Positions 17,223 through 25,847 of a DNA stretch of 64,000 nt are shown in pieces. A program made the translations under genes and the position numbers. The DNA is taken from positions 1-64,000 of the forward strand of contig CAVUJG010000021.1 of the NCBI GenBank assembly GCA_963741755.1, given 5' to 3'. The notes under the pieces are model-generated. The model searched no databases, was not told where the DNA came from, and saw only the letters and a list, made by a program, of their open reading frames with translations. The stretch is from Sva-07 sp963741755 (GTDB lineage: Bacteria > Actinomycetota > Acidimicrobiia > Acidimicrobiales > Ilumatobacteraceae). Position 1 is the stretch's first letter, and each line of letters opens with the position of its first letter.

Positions 17223-18413
17223 GTGGCTCAACAGTTGGTCGTGGTCACCGGCTCCCGCAGTGACGGCGTTCGCTGGTACGGAGAGCAGCTGGCACGGGTA
17301 CGCGCGGCGACGGGGCGACCGACGCTCGTGTGCTCCGTGCCGAACAGCTCGAGCGAATGCGACGACGCAATCATCCTGAACGCGCTCAGCCGACAACCAG
17401 TGAGCGAGTCAGCGCAGATCCTCTTGCACGTCGCACCCAGACTCTGGCGATCCGACGCCCCCATTCGTCAGGCCGCACTGAACGCACGGCACCTGGGTAG
17501 ACCGGTTGTGGCCACGCTGCACGAACTGCCGGAACACACCGATGGCCACGAACGCTACGAACGCATCGCCGGGGCGTGCCGCGACATCCGCTCGGTCGTT
17601 GACGCGGTCGTGGTTGCAAGTTCCCTCGAGGCGCGCCTTGCCGCTGCCATCGGCGTGGATGCTCACGTCGTGTTCCGTCCGGTCTTCCCTGGGACACGAT
17701 CAAATGGCCACATCGAGCACGACGAGCTCAGACTCGCAGTGCTCGGGCGCATCCACCCGGGCGATGGTGTGTTGGGTCTCGTCGACAGCCTCGCCGATCG
17801 TCGAGGCAAGCTGTCTTCGCGTACGGCGGTTCGCGTCGTCGGAGACTCGGCACCGAGCGACGCGTGGCACCTCGACGACATCATCGAAGCAGCTCGCCGA
17901 ACTCAACTGCCCTTCACCGTGAGTGGAGAAGTCTCGCAACACGCATGGTCCGAGGAGATCGCAGCAACGACGGTGCCGGTCGTACCACAACGCAGCGTGT
18001 CGGCTTCCAGGACGATCTGCGATTGGATTGCCCATGGCCGCCGGCCGTTCGCTCGCCGCTCGGCCTTCGCCTGCGAGCTCGCAGAACGGGCACCCGGCTA
18101 CGTCCACTTCGTCGAGGACGACGACTGGATCAGCGTCGTACAACAAGCCGTCGACGACCCGACTCTGACGTGGTCGGACACGTCGCCAGAGGCACTGTCG
18201 GCTTCCAACGCTGTCGACGCACTCGATGCCGTCTTCGACGCGCTGCCTCATCCCACCTGCGTCGACGGCATGACCGACGACGAGCCGATACGACGCGCAG
18301 AAGTCGGCGTGTCGTCCACGGCATCGCACGGCGTGGAAACCTCGCCCGGTCGACGTGACACGCTCACCCACCAGCCCGGGCGACGTGAAGCTGATCCTCG
18401 TCCGACATGGTGA
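17223..18413 (+). CDS. Glycosyltransferase-like (GT-B fold) protein
   Basis: About 396 residues from GTG 17223, or 411 from 17178. It shows the two-domain layout of GT4-type glycosyltransferases: an N-terminal Rossmann half with PVVATLHELPEHTDG and VVASSLEARLAA, a central LAVLGRIHPGDGV strand and a C-terminal VVPQRSVSASRTICDWIAHGRRP donor-binding region. The usual EX7E motif is not obvious. The last 40 residues are irregular and overlap a phosphatase-like remnant, so the C-terminus may be altered. Possible role in surface polysaccharide synthesis. Confidence 0.6.
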   Translation: MAQQLVVVTGSRSDGVRWYGEQLARVRAATGRPTLVCSVPNSSSECDDAIILNALSRQPVSESAQILLHVAPRLWRSDAPIRQAALNARHLGRPVVATLHELPEHTDGHERYERIAGACRDIRSVVDAVVVASSLEARLAAAIGVDAHVVFRPVFPGTRSNGHIEHDELRLAVLGRIHPGDGVLGLVDSLADRRGKLSSRTAVRVVGDSAPSDAWHLDDIIEAARRTQLPFTVSGEVSQHAWSEEIAATTVPVVPQRSVSASRTICDWIAHGRRPFARRSAFACELAERAPGYVHFVEDDDWISVVQQAVDDPTLTWSDTSPEALSASNAVDALDAVFDALPHPTCVDGMTDDEPIRRAEVGVSSTASHGVETSPGRRDTLTHQPGRREADPRPTW

Positions 18414-18435
18414 CGCCCACGCCGGACTCAGCGGT
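18385..18435 (+). pseudogene. Remnant of a histidine phosphatase (SixA-like) N-terminus
   Basis: From GTG 18385 the frame reads KLILVRHGDAHAGLSG, the RHG signature of the histidine phosphatase superfamily at the expected N-terminal position. Similarity stops after about 17 residues and what follows does not resemble the family. It overlaps the end of the glycosyltransferase-like gene. I take it as a cut-off start of a lost gene. Confidence 0.4.
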
Positions 18436-18496
18436 CATCGTCGCGACGGCGTTGGCGTGGTTCGACAGCTGCGAGTTGATGGCTTCGAGGTGGTCG

Positions 18497-19216
18497 TCAG
18501 GTTGTCGGGAACCAGTGTCCGGCCCAACGTGGCGGGCGGAAGGGTTGCCAGGTTTCGGCTTCCTGTGCGAGACGATCGGCGACGACAACGGCGACAGCGG
18601 GGTTGTGTCCGAGGCCGAGATGACTGCCACGCACCTCGACGTTCTCGCTGAGAGCGCCCCCTGGCAACAGCGACGTGCGCCACGCGACGATGGCGTCGCT
18701 TCTGCTGTACACCGAGGTGGTCGGGATGCCCGACGGAGGATGACGACGACCGACCAGGGGACTCCCGAGCGTGACGACCGAGCGAACCGCACCGGGTCGA
18801 CGTCGGGCGAGTTCGATGGCGTGAACGCCGCCGAGGCTCCATCCCACCAGGCTGACCGGACCGTGCTCGTGCTTGGTTGCGAGGAGCTGGTCGAGTCCGT
18901 CTGTGACGTGACGACCGAAGCCGCGGTTGGTGCCGAGGCCCCAACCGAAGGCGAGGTAGCCGAGCCGACCGAGGAACCAGCGAAGTGGCGCGGTCGAGGC
19001 GTCGCCGGCGCCCAGTCCGGGGAGTACGAGTACGGCGCGGCCGTCACCCCGGCGCGACATTGCCAACAGCGGGCCCGCGGTCATCGCGAACGAGATGAAC
19101 TCTGGTGCCGCCCGCGCTTCGCGGATCGCCACACTCTGCCACCCAGGGCGCTCCACCATGGACACAACAGTTCCACACGGAGCGCGAGCGAAACTCTGAG
19201 GCGGAGCCTGTGACAT
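18497..19216 (-). CDS. Alpha/beta hydrolase (lipase/esterase-like)
   Basis: About 239 residues. It contains VLVLPGLGAGDAST (oxyanion region), nucleophile elbow GWSLGG, and a late HLGLGHNP segment that supplies the His. The ATG at 19216 is followed by a short Pro/Ala stretch. It is divergent from the CHASE-phosphatase gene with only about 40 bases between starts, so promoters must overlap. Substrate is unknown. Confidence 0.78.
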   Translation of the reverse strand: MSQAPPQSFARAPCGTVVSMVERPGWQSVAIREARAAPEFISFAMTAGPLLAMSRRGDGRAVLVLPGLGAGDASTAPLRWFLGRLGYLAFGWGLGTNRGFGRHVTDGLDQLLATKHEHGPVSLVGWSLGGVHAIELARRRPGAVRSVVTLGSPLVGRRHPPSGIPTTSVYSRSDAIVAWRTSLLPGGALSENVEVRGSHLGLGHNPAVAVVVADRLAQEAETWQPFRPPRWAGHWFPTT

Positions 19217-19256
19217 CGACTGGCCGGGATGGTTCGAGACGAATAGTGTCACCGGT

Positions 19257-21788
19257 GTGCCTGCCCGGGGTCGGATGTCGATGGCGTCTGGGTCAGTGCT
19301 CGGTCTTGTGGCTCTGACCGTGATCGCAGCGACGGCTGCTGTGTTCACGGCGGCGTCAGCTTGGTCGCAGGCCGAGGCTGCCGACCGTTCGGCGGCGCGC
19401 GTTGCTGCGGATCGTTTCGAGACGAGTCTGACTGCGGCGACGAGTTCAGTGGCGGGTGTCGGGGCGTTGGCAGTTGACGGCAGCGTCGATGGCGACGAGT
19501 TCGAGGTGTTCGCGACCGAAGCATCTGCAGGCTCGGGAATTTCGGCGTTGGCGTTCTTCGAGGTGGTCGGGGACGCCGATCGAGCGATGTGGGAGGAATC
19601 GACCGGACTCTCGATGAAGGACACTGATGGCAGCGGTGGGTTCGTGCCGGCGAAACCGCGCGATGTGCACGTGGTGATGCGCTATGCGGCTCCGGTGAAC
19701 GACACGACTCGTAGCGTGTTGGGGTTCGACCTTCTGAGCGACCCGATGCGGGCCCAAGGAATCGACGCGGCGAGCGGCGACGACGGAGCTCAACTCGTCG
19801 GACCGATCGCCACCGTCACGGGCGCCCGTCCTGGCTTGTTCTTGACGGCAGCCGTGCGAGACAGCACAGACACGCTGGTGGGGTTCATTGCGTCTGGGAT
19901 TGCCCTCGATGATGCTGCTCAACGACTGAGCGCACTCACAGGTATTCGTGATGTGGGCGTCGTGATCGACGGCACGCCGTTGCTCGAGGCACCACGCGGA
20001 TCGGCGTCGGAGACGTTCACGTTGGCAGGTCGGACATTCACGGTGACTGCAAGTGACGGGCAGGCGGCGAACTGGTTGCTTCCTGCGGTGTTGACAGCGA
20101 TGACACTGCTCTTGGCGGTCGGCGCGGTCCGAGCTGCTCGCCGTGACCGATCCGAGCGCTCACGGGAACTGCGGGCGACCGAGCGTTCGCAGCTGCTCAC
20201 CCGGCTCGCCGAAGAGCTCGGGAGCGCAACGAGCACCGACCAGACCACACAGTTGGCAGTCGACCGCTCCGGCCCGATCGTGGGCGCCCGCCACACGAAC
20301 GTGGCCATTCGCGATCCCAGCGACCCATCGAAGCTGCGAGTGGTCCACGACGCCGGGATGAGGGTCGCACTGGCGGACCGATTCGCCGAGCAGAGCATTC
20401 GCGACGATCTGCCGTTGGCGCGAGCAGCGACGACCGGATCCAGCGTGTGGATCGCGAACCGTGAGGAGTACGCCGCTGCGTACCCCGACGTCATCGACGA
20501 CGTTGTCGCCGCTGGCATCCATGCAACGTGTTGCGTACCGCTCAGCCTCGGGGTCGACGCGAGCGTCGGGGTGATCGGCTTTGCGTTCGACCATCCGCTC
20601 GAAGCGCACGACCGGGCGGAGATCGAGTCGGCAGCCGCGGTCGTCAGCCAGTTGACGGGCCGCGCGCTGGACCGCGTCAGAGTCCGCGAGTTGGTCCAGC
20701 ACCGCGTCGACCTGCTGTCGGACTTTGCCCGCGAACTCACGACCGTCCGAACGTCCAGCGGCGTCGCCGCTGTGGTCGCAGACACGGTGCCTCAGTTGCT
20801 GGACCTCGAGTCGGCCACCCTCGTCGAGGATGTCGAGGAGTCCACCGACCCTGAGATCCGCAGCTATCGGCTCCGCGGAGAAGCCGAGGATCACTTGATC
20901 GTCCGACCCCACCCAGGCAGGGTGTGGGCGCCGATCGACGAGACACTCGCCCACACGGTTGCCGACCTCGTCGGCGGTGCACTCAGCCGAACCCGATTGC
21001 ACGACCAAGAACGCGCAGTCCTTCGCCGGCTTCAGCACAGCCTGCTCAGCCCGCCACCCGACATCGACGGTTTCGACATCGCTGTCGGTTACCGATCTGC
21101 GCTGACTGCGATCGACATGGGAGGCGACTGGTACTCGATCATCGACACCCCTGACGCCGTGTACGCCATCATCGGGGACATCGCCGGGCATGGCCCTGGA
21201 GCGGTCGCGCTCATGGCCGAGGCCAAGACCATTGTGCGACACCTGCTCGCCACCGGCACATCACTGATCGAGGCAGTCGCCCACACCGACCGCACGCTCC
21301 AACGACGACACGCCTATGCGTCGATGATCGTCGCCCGCATCGACAAACGAAGCAACTGCCTCGACTATCTCAACGCCGGCCATCCGCCCGCCCTGTGCTT
21401 CACGCGAACGGGGGTCGTCCAGCTCGACGACGTCCACCGGCCCTGGCTCGGCGTCGCGTCGGAACTTCAGCTGACAACCACCCGCATCTCCTTCGAGGGG
21501 GGCCACCTGCTGCTGCTCTACACCGACGGGCTCGCGGAACAACGCAACGAACCCCTCGACGACAGCATCCGCAACCATCTCCACGCACTCGACACCGCGC
21601 CACCGACCCAGCAGATCGTCGACCGCCTCCTGTTCGAACGCGAACAACGACGCAACTCTGCGACTCCCGACGATGACATCGCCGTCGTCGCGATCCGCCG
21701 AATTCCCCCTCCCCCAACGAGTGTGCCCGACGATTGCGAGGCGGCAGCACCCGTTCAAACCGATCGCGGCGGCGTTGGGATCGGCTAA
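19257..21788 (+). CDS. CHASE-GAF sensor SpoIIE-type PP2C phosphatase
   Basis: This receptor has 843 residues. A membrane helix (about 12-35) and another at about 271-292 bracket an extracellular CHASE domain (FVPAKPRDVHVVMRY, LGFDLLSDP). The cytosolic part has one clear GAF domain (310-480), a second GAF-like segment (490-600) and a SpoIIE/PP2C domain with GGDWYS, GDIAGHG, YTDGLAEQR and DDDIAVV. It is a receptor phosphatase that should release a STAS antagonist on an external signal. A TAGTGT -10 box lies seven bases before the GTG, suggesting a leaderless mRNA. The anti-sigma kinase gene is convergent, immediately downstream. Confidence 0.88.
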   Translation: MPARGRMSMASGSVLGLVALTVIAATAAVFTAASAWSQAEAADRSAARVAADRFETSLTAATSSVAGVGALAVDGSVDGDEFEVFATEASAGSGISALAFFEVVGDADRAMWEESTGLSMKDTDGSGGFVPAKPRDVHVVMRYAAPVNDTTRSVLGFDLLSDPMRAQGIDAASGDDGAQLVGPIATVTGARPGLFLTAAVRDSTDTLVGFIASGIALDDAAQRLSALTGIRDVGVVIDGTPLLEAPRGSASETFTLAGRTFTVTASDGQAANWLLPAVLTAMTLLLAVGAVRAARRDRSERSRELRATERSQLLTRLAEELGSATSTDQTTQLAVDRSGPIVGARHTNVAIRDPSDPSKLRVVHDAGMRVALADRFAEQSIRDDLPLARAATTGSSVWIANREEYAAAYPDVIDDVVAAGIHATCCVPLSLGVDASVGVIGFAFDHPLEAHDRAEIESAAAVVSQLTGRALDRVRVRELVQHRVDLLSDFARELTTVRTSSGVAAVVADTVPQLLDLESATLVEDVEESTDPEIRSYRLRGEAEDHLIVRPHPGRVWAPIDETLAHTVADLVGGALSRTRLHDQERAVLRRLQHSLLSPPPDIDGFDIAVGYRSALTAIDMGGDWYSIIDTPDAVYAIIGDIAGHGPGAVALMAEAKTIVRHLLATGTSLIEAVAHTDRTLQRRHAYASMIVARIDKRSNCLDYLNAGHPPALCFTRTGVVQLDDVHRPWLGVASELQLTTTRISFEGGHLLLLYTDGLAEQRNEPLDDSIRNHLHALDTAPPTQQIVDRLLFEREQRRNSATPDDDIAVVAIRRIPPPPTSVPDDCEAAAPVQTDRGGVGIG

Positions 21789-21810
21789 GCGATCCGTGGG
21801 GCTCGTGTGG

Positions 21811-22212
21811 TCAGGTGATCGCTGGTGCTGCCAGACGGAACCACACCGTCTTCGAGTCCGAGTTTCGTGTCGAACCCCAGTCGGTCGCGAGCCGGTCCAC
21901 CAGCCTCAGTCCGAACCCGCCGACCGTGTGCGGTAGCCGGTCGATGACCATGACCTGACTGTCGGGCGAAGTGTCAGTGACACCGACTTCGATGTGCGGG
22001 CCAGCGGGATCGAACATCAGGGAGAGCCCACACGACCCGGTCGTGTGGAGCATCACGTTCGAAATCAACTCCGATGTCATCAGGGCAGTGTCCGCAATGG
22101 TTGCCGACGGGGTCACCGAGTGGAGAGCTTCGCTGATCAACTGTCGCGCCTCACCGCTCGCTCGGTCGCTTCGTTCGACGTCCCACTGCTTGCGAAAGTG
22201 GTGTGTAGCCAA
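21811..22212 (-). CDS. HATPase-type anti-sigma kinase (RsbW/SpoIIAB-like)
   Basis: About 133 residues from TTG 22212, which has an aggggt ribosome site; GTG 22305 is an alternative that adds 31 poorly conserved residues. GHKL motifs are present: N-box SELISNVMLHT, G1 VTDTSPDS and G2 GGFGLRLVDRLATDWG. This family binds a sigma factor and phosphorylates STAS antagonists. It lies convergent to the CHASE-SpoIIE phosphatase and upstream of no sigma gene in the window, so its sigma partner is elsewhere. Confidence 0.78.
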   Translation of the reverse strand: MATHHFRKQWDVERSDRASGEARQLISEALHSVTPSATIADTALMTSELISNVMLHTTGSCGLSLMFDPAGPHIEVGVTDTSPDSQVMVIDRLPHTVGGFGLRLVDRLATDWGSTRNSDSKTVWFRLAAPAIT

Positions 22213-22358
22213 GACAAACCCCTGTCTCTTCGATTCGTTCCATGCGCGGCCGGGGTCTGGGGCTCTGTGGGGTCCAGTATGCCCGAAGTCGCGACGGACA
22301 AACACACTCGGTGAGACGCAGCGTCGCTGCGATTGGCACGTGACGCATTCGGTTGGAG

Positions 22359-23102
22359 TCAGATCATGTCTTGGCGAACGTCGATCGTGTTGTCCACGAT
22401 GCCCTGGCACACCGCCGTGAGACCCAGTTGGCGGCTCCGGGCGTACGCCCGGATGATGGCAAACGCCTCGTCGACAGTGGTGCCGGCGCGCTCGGCCACC
22501 ACACCCTTGGCCTGCTCGATGCGTATGCGGCTGTTCAACGCTGCAGTGAGGTGCGTATTGATCACCTCGACGTCGGAGATGGTTCGCTGCTGCAGGATCC
22601 CGACGGTTGCGATGTCCGACAATGCCCGCACGAGGCGCGCATCGCCGGGCGACAAGGCGCCGGGCTCGACACACAGCAAGTTGACCGCACCGATCACTTC
22701 GTTGCGCAGTTGCATCGGGACGCTGTGCACCGACCCGAATCCCGCAGCGACGGCACGAGGCGTGAACTTCGGCCACCGCTCCGCCTGGTCGGACAGCTGT
22801 TCGGCGTTGATGGTGATCCCACCACGGAACGCGTCGAGGCATGGACCGTCATCGTTCTGCAATTCGAAGAGTTCGAGGAGATACGACCGCTCGGTGGAGG
22901 CAGCAACCGCCTGCAGGCGGCCGGGCCGCGCACCGATCATGACGCCGACTTCGTCCACGTCGGTCAGTTCGACGCACTGCGCGGTCAGATAGTGGAGGAA
23001 ATCGATCACGTCGTAGTCCTCCACCAGCGTGTCGGACAGGTGGACGAACGCGTCGATGATCGCGCCCTCGCGATCCACGCTGCGTGCAACGGGGTCAGTC
23101 AT
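22359..23102 (-). CDS. GAF-ANTAR RNA-binding regulator
   Basis: About 247 residues. The N-terminal two thirds is a GAF domain (ITINAEQLSDQAERWPKF; FGSVHSVPMQLRNEVIGAVN). The C-terminal 60 residues form an ANTAR helical bundle (LTAALNSRIRIEQAKGVVAE, ending in RSRQLGLTAVCQGI). ANTAR proteins prevent transcription termination by binding two-hexaloop RNA hairpins. The ATG lies within the end of the upstream GAF-ANTAR gene (8-base overlap), so the two are made together. Confidence 0.88.
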   Translation of the reverse strand: MTDPVARSVDREGAIIDAFVHLSDTLVEDYDVIDFLHYLTAQCVELTDVDEVGVMIGARPGRLQAVAASTERSYLLELFELQNDDGPCLDAFRGGITINAEQLSDQAERWPKFTPRAVAAGFGSVHSVPMQLRNEVIGAVNLLCVEPGALSPGDARLVRALSDIATVGILQQRTISDVEVINTHLTAALNSRIRIEQAKGVVAERAGTTVDEAFAIIRAYARSRQLGLTAVCQGIVDNTIDVRQDMI

Positions 23103-23811
23103 GCTCGGCCCACGATTGGATACGGAGTTGGCGGTCCAGGACATCACGCGCGATGTCAGCGAGCGGGCGCCCTGTCACGAACGCCACGGCACGCATCCGC
23201 AGCAGCGCCTCGTCGACGTGGATGTCGAGTTGCGCCGACACCATGCCCGACGCATTGTGGACGACCGCCGAATGAATCCATGTGTCACTCGGCTCGGCCG
23301 CCAGATCGACGCCGTCGATGGTGGAGGCAGCGTCGAAGTGTTCGACGGCCAGCGCTGCGAGATCTGCGAGCATCATCGAATCCTCGACCTGATCGGGGGT
23401 GAGGTCGCCGCGCCGTTGCGAGTAGACGTCCAAGGCTCCGAGCGCCTGACCGCCCCACATCAGTGGGAAGGCAAATGCGCCCAGCATCCCGTGCTCGACC
23501 GCCGCCGGGGAAAATCGTGGCCACCGCTGCTGTGCTCTCGCTGATGACAGATCAGGTTCCAGATAGCGATGTCGCGACGACATCGCCTCGACGCAAGGCC
23601 CCTCGTCGAGTTCGTTCTGCAAGTTCTCGACCGCAAGGACGGTGGCGTCGGTGGCAACCAGTGTCTCTCGTGATACTCCGACGATGCGTGTCACACCCGC
23701 GCCGTCGATACCGGTGTCAGTGCACACACGACAAATTCGTTCGAGGACCGACGTCGAGCCGCTCGAGCGCTGCAGCGACGACATCAACCGGTTCAAACGA
23801 CGCTCATCCAT
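23095..23811 (-). CDS. GAF-ANTAR regulator, paralogue of the next gene
   Basis: About 238 residues from ATG 23811. The GAF domain carries ENLQNELDEGPCVEAM and RWPRFSPAAVEHGMLGAFAF, the common core of mycobacterial-type GAF-ANTAR proteins. The C-terminal ANTAR domain runs VVHNASGMVSAQLDIHVDEA to the end. It is the first gene of the pair; the downstream copy overlaps its stop. The two are clearly homologous but diverged, so they may bind different ligands or RNAs. Confidence 0.87.
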   Translation of the reverse strand: MDERRLNRLMSSLQRSSGSTSVLERICRVCTDTGIDGAGVTRIVGVSRETLVATDATVLAVENLQNELDEGPCVEAMSSRHRYLEPDLSSARAQQRWPRFSPAAVEHGMLGAFAFPLMWGGQALGALDVYSQRRGDLTPDQVEDSMMLADLAALAVEHFDAASTIDGVDLAAEPSDTWIHSAVVHNASGMVSAQLDIHVDEALLRMRAVAFVTGRPLADIARDVLDRQLRIQSWAEHD

Positions 23812-24040
23812 TCCGATCCGTTCTTCGTGACGAAGACTCGACGCTAACACGGCCGGTTCCTGCCACGTCCCTCGAGCACCCGAGCGTTCGGCACGCCGAG
23901 TCGACGTCGCCGCCACGGGTGTGTGGACGTCGTGCGACCGGTGGGCGAGCAAACGATGACGATCTCAGTGCGCAGAACCGGATGCATCTGTGCGAACGCT
24001 CCGCCGTCCCCCGGCACCGGGTCCGCTTCATTTCGTGACG

Positions 24041-24349
24041 CTACGAGGCACTCGAATCGATGTGAAGGCTGTCGTGAACGCCGGTGATCTCGAACAACCG
24101 TTGCACGGCCCTGCTCGGTGTGACCACGATGAGCCGACCACCGCGGGCCTCGAGCTCGGTATGCGCGCTCAATATCGCGCGCAGCCCGCTGGAGTCCATG
24201 AACGTGCACTTCGACAGCACGACACGGACAACACCATGGTCGCTCTGGTCGGCAAGCGCTCGGGTGAGCACGGGTGCGCTGTGCGCGTCCAGTTCGCCAA
24301 TCACCGCGACCACACCATCGCCGAGATCTTCCAACTCGATTTCGGACAC
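24041..24349 (-). CDS. STAS-domain anti-sigma factor antagonist
   Basis: A 102-residue STAS protein with an intact phosphorylation motif CTFMDSSGLRAIL. It begins with VVAVIGELDAHSAPVL and ends in AVQRLFEITGVHDSL. It is a likely target of the CHASE-SpoIIE phosphatase and the HATPase kinase encoded nearby. The start is GTG 24349, five bases after a -10 box. Confidence 0.88.
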   Translation of the reverse strand: MSEIELEDLGDGVVAVIGELDAHSAPVLTRALADQSDHGVVRVVLSKCTFMDSSGLRAILSAHTELEARGGRLIVVTPSRAVQRLFEITGVHDSLHIDSSAS

Positions 24350-24354
24350 ACTGC

Positions 24355-24383
24355 AGTATCCACGTTGAAGATGATCGTTTCAA
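24355..24383 (-). promoter_or_regulatory. Leaderless promoter of the STAS gene
   Basis: On the minus strand, -35 TTGAAA (24383-24378), a 17-base spacer and -10 GATACT (24360-24355) are followed after five bases by the GTG start at 24349. The mRNA would start at or beside the start codon. Confidence 0.6.
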
Positions 24384-24593
24384 GTCCAAACACTCTGCGT
24401 CGGCGGTGGACAGGTCGGCTGTGGCACGGGAGCCGGTGCTCACCTGGACCTCCTCACGTCTCGGGTAGACCTGCGATGCCCCCGAGCGCGAACGTTCAAA
24501 CACGACACGTTGGGTGGCCGGCCGCGCCACCTCCGGGAGATCGAGTTGCGCCCGGCAGATTGAGTTGCGTCCATCAGGGGTAGATGACTGCCC

Positions 24594-25277
24594 ATGGCAA
24601 CAACGAAGAACTCCGCCAAGAAGAAGTCGGCAGCGAAATCCACGGCGAAGAAGACGGCGGCCACGCGGTCCACCGCCCGGAAGACGACGCCATCCTCGAC
24701 ACCGAGCGACGCGATCGCCGTGTTGAAAGCCGACCACGGCCGAGTCGCCGACCTGTTCGACAAGTTCGAGGGACTCGGCGACCGAGCCCACAAGACGCGT
24801 GAGGCGACGGTGGGAAAGATCATCGAAGAACTGTCCGTCCACGCAGGCATCGAGGAAGAGGTCTTCTACCCCGCGGTACGTGAACGGTTCGCCGACAAGG
24901 GCGACAGCCAAGTACTGGAAGCCCTCGAAGAACACCATGTCGTCAAGCTGCTCCTTGTCGAACTCGAATCGATGCCGTCCACCAGCGAGCGGTACACGGC
25001 GAAGGTCACGGTGCTGAGGGAGATCGTCGATCACCACGTCGACGAAGAGGAGGACGAGCTCTTCAAGAAGGTTCGACAGGAATTCACACGTTCCGAACTG
25101 GTGCAGCTGGGTGCGGACCTCACCGCTGCGCGCGACTCGGCACCCACCCGCCCCCACCCCGAAGCGCCCGACACGCCTCCCGGCAATGTCGTTGCGAACG
25201 TGGTCGTCGCACCGCTCGATGCCGCCACGGAGGTCACCAAGCGGGCCGCAGGGACAATTCGCGACCTGATCGACTGA
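24594..25277 (+). CDS. Hemerythrin-domain protein with histone-like N-terminal tail
   Basis: This is a 227-residue protein. Residues 1-40 are Lys/Ala/Thr-rich (KKKSAAKSTAKKTAA), like bacterial histone H1-type tails. Residues 40-175 form a hemerythrin bundle with the iron-ligand pattern: ADHGRV, SVHAGIEEEVFY, EEHHVVK and VDHHVDEEEDEL. The C-terminus is a Pro-rich linker and an amphipathic helix. The core should bind a di-iron centre sensing oxygen, NO or iron. The basic tail could bind DNA, which is an inference from composition. Confidence 0.82.
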   Translation: MATTKNSAKKKSAAKSTAKKTAATRSTARKTTPSSTPSDAIAVLKADHGRVADLFDKFEGLGDRAHKTREATVGKIIEELSVHAGIEEEVFYPAVRERFADKGDSQVLEALEEHHVVKLLLVELESMPSTSERYTAKVTVLREIVDHHVDEEEDELFKKVRQEFTRSELVQLGADLTAARDSAPTRPHPEAPDTPPGNVVANVVVAPLDAATEVTKRAAGTIRDLID

Positions 25278-25291
25278 GTGCGCGAGCGGGG

Positions 25292-25847
25292 TCAGCCTGA
25301 CGAGCGCACCATCACACCGACGGCGCGGATCGCCACCGTGAACGCAGCGAGCGTCACGAACGCCAGGAACGTCAGCAGCGGGCTGCCCGGTGCTTGCCGA
25401 TCGACCATCACGACGACGATCAGCCACATCGAACATGTCGCCACCAGCGACGTATCCCCCGCGACGCAGCCAGCGCCACACGAGGACCCGATCGACAACG
25501 GCGGAGCTCGGCGTCACCGCCATCAGGGCGATCATCGTGTGGAACACGAACAACGACGAGGCCACCGCAACCACCCACGGGTCGGTCGCATCGTCGGTGC
25601 CGGCCAGCCACTGCCACACGACCATCGCTTCGACGAACAGTGCGGCGTGGGAGTCGGGGTGGAACGCAGCTGCCGACGCGAGACCGACGATCAACAGGAC
25701 CACGAATTGCGAGGCACCCGCGCCGGCGGCGGAGGCTGCGGCGGAGGCACCACCTGCGGCCACCACTGCGAGCGTTCCGAACAGCCAGCGCTGCGAGGAC
25801 ACCATGGCGAGCCGGTCGACCCCCTGCTGGAGTTCTCCGGAACTCAT
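25292..25847 (-). CDS. Small membrane protein of the MoxR operon (frameshifted)
   Basis: The ATG at 25847 overlaps the DUF58 stop (ATGA). The first frame gives three hydrophobic helices (LFGTLAVVAAGGASAAASAA, FVVLLIVGLASAAAF and VVAVASSLFVFHTMIALMAV), then breaks at a run of five C/G at 25456-25460. The adjacent frame continues with SMWLIVVVMV and LLTFLAFVTLAAFTVAIRA to a normal stop. Together they make a four- or five-helix membrane protein of about 184 residues. A one-base indel in the homopolymer is likely, possibly an assembly error. Confidence 0.65.

Noticed and set aside
18364..19047. Minus-strand frame with a helical stretch ending near 18370
   Set aside because: It has some protein-like residues, but overlaps the hydrolase gene and the end of the glycosyltransferase-like gene and has no start or homologue I recognise.
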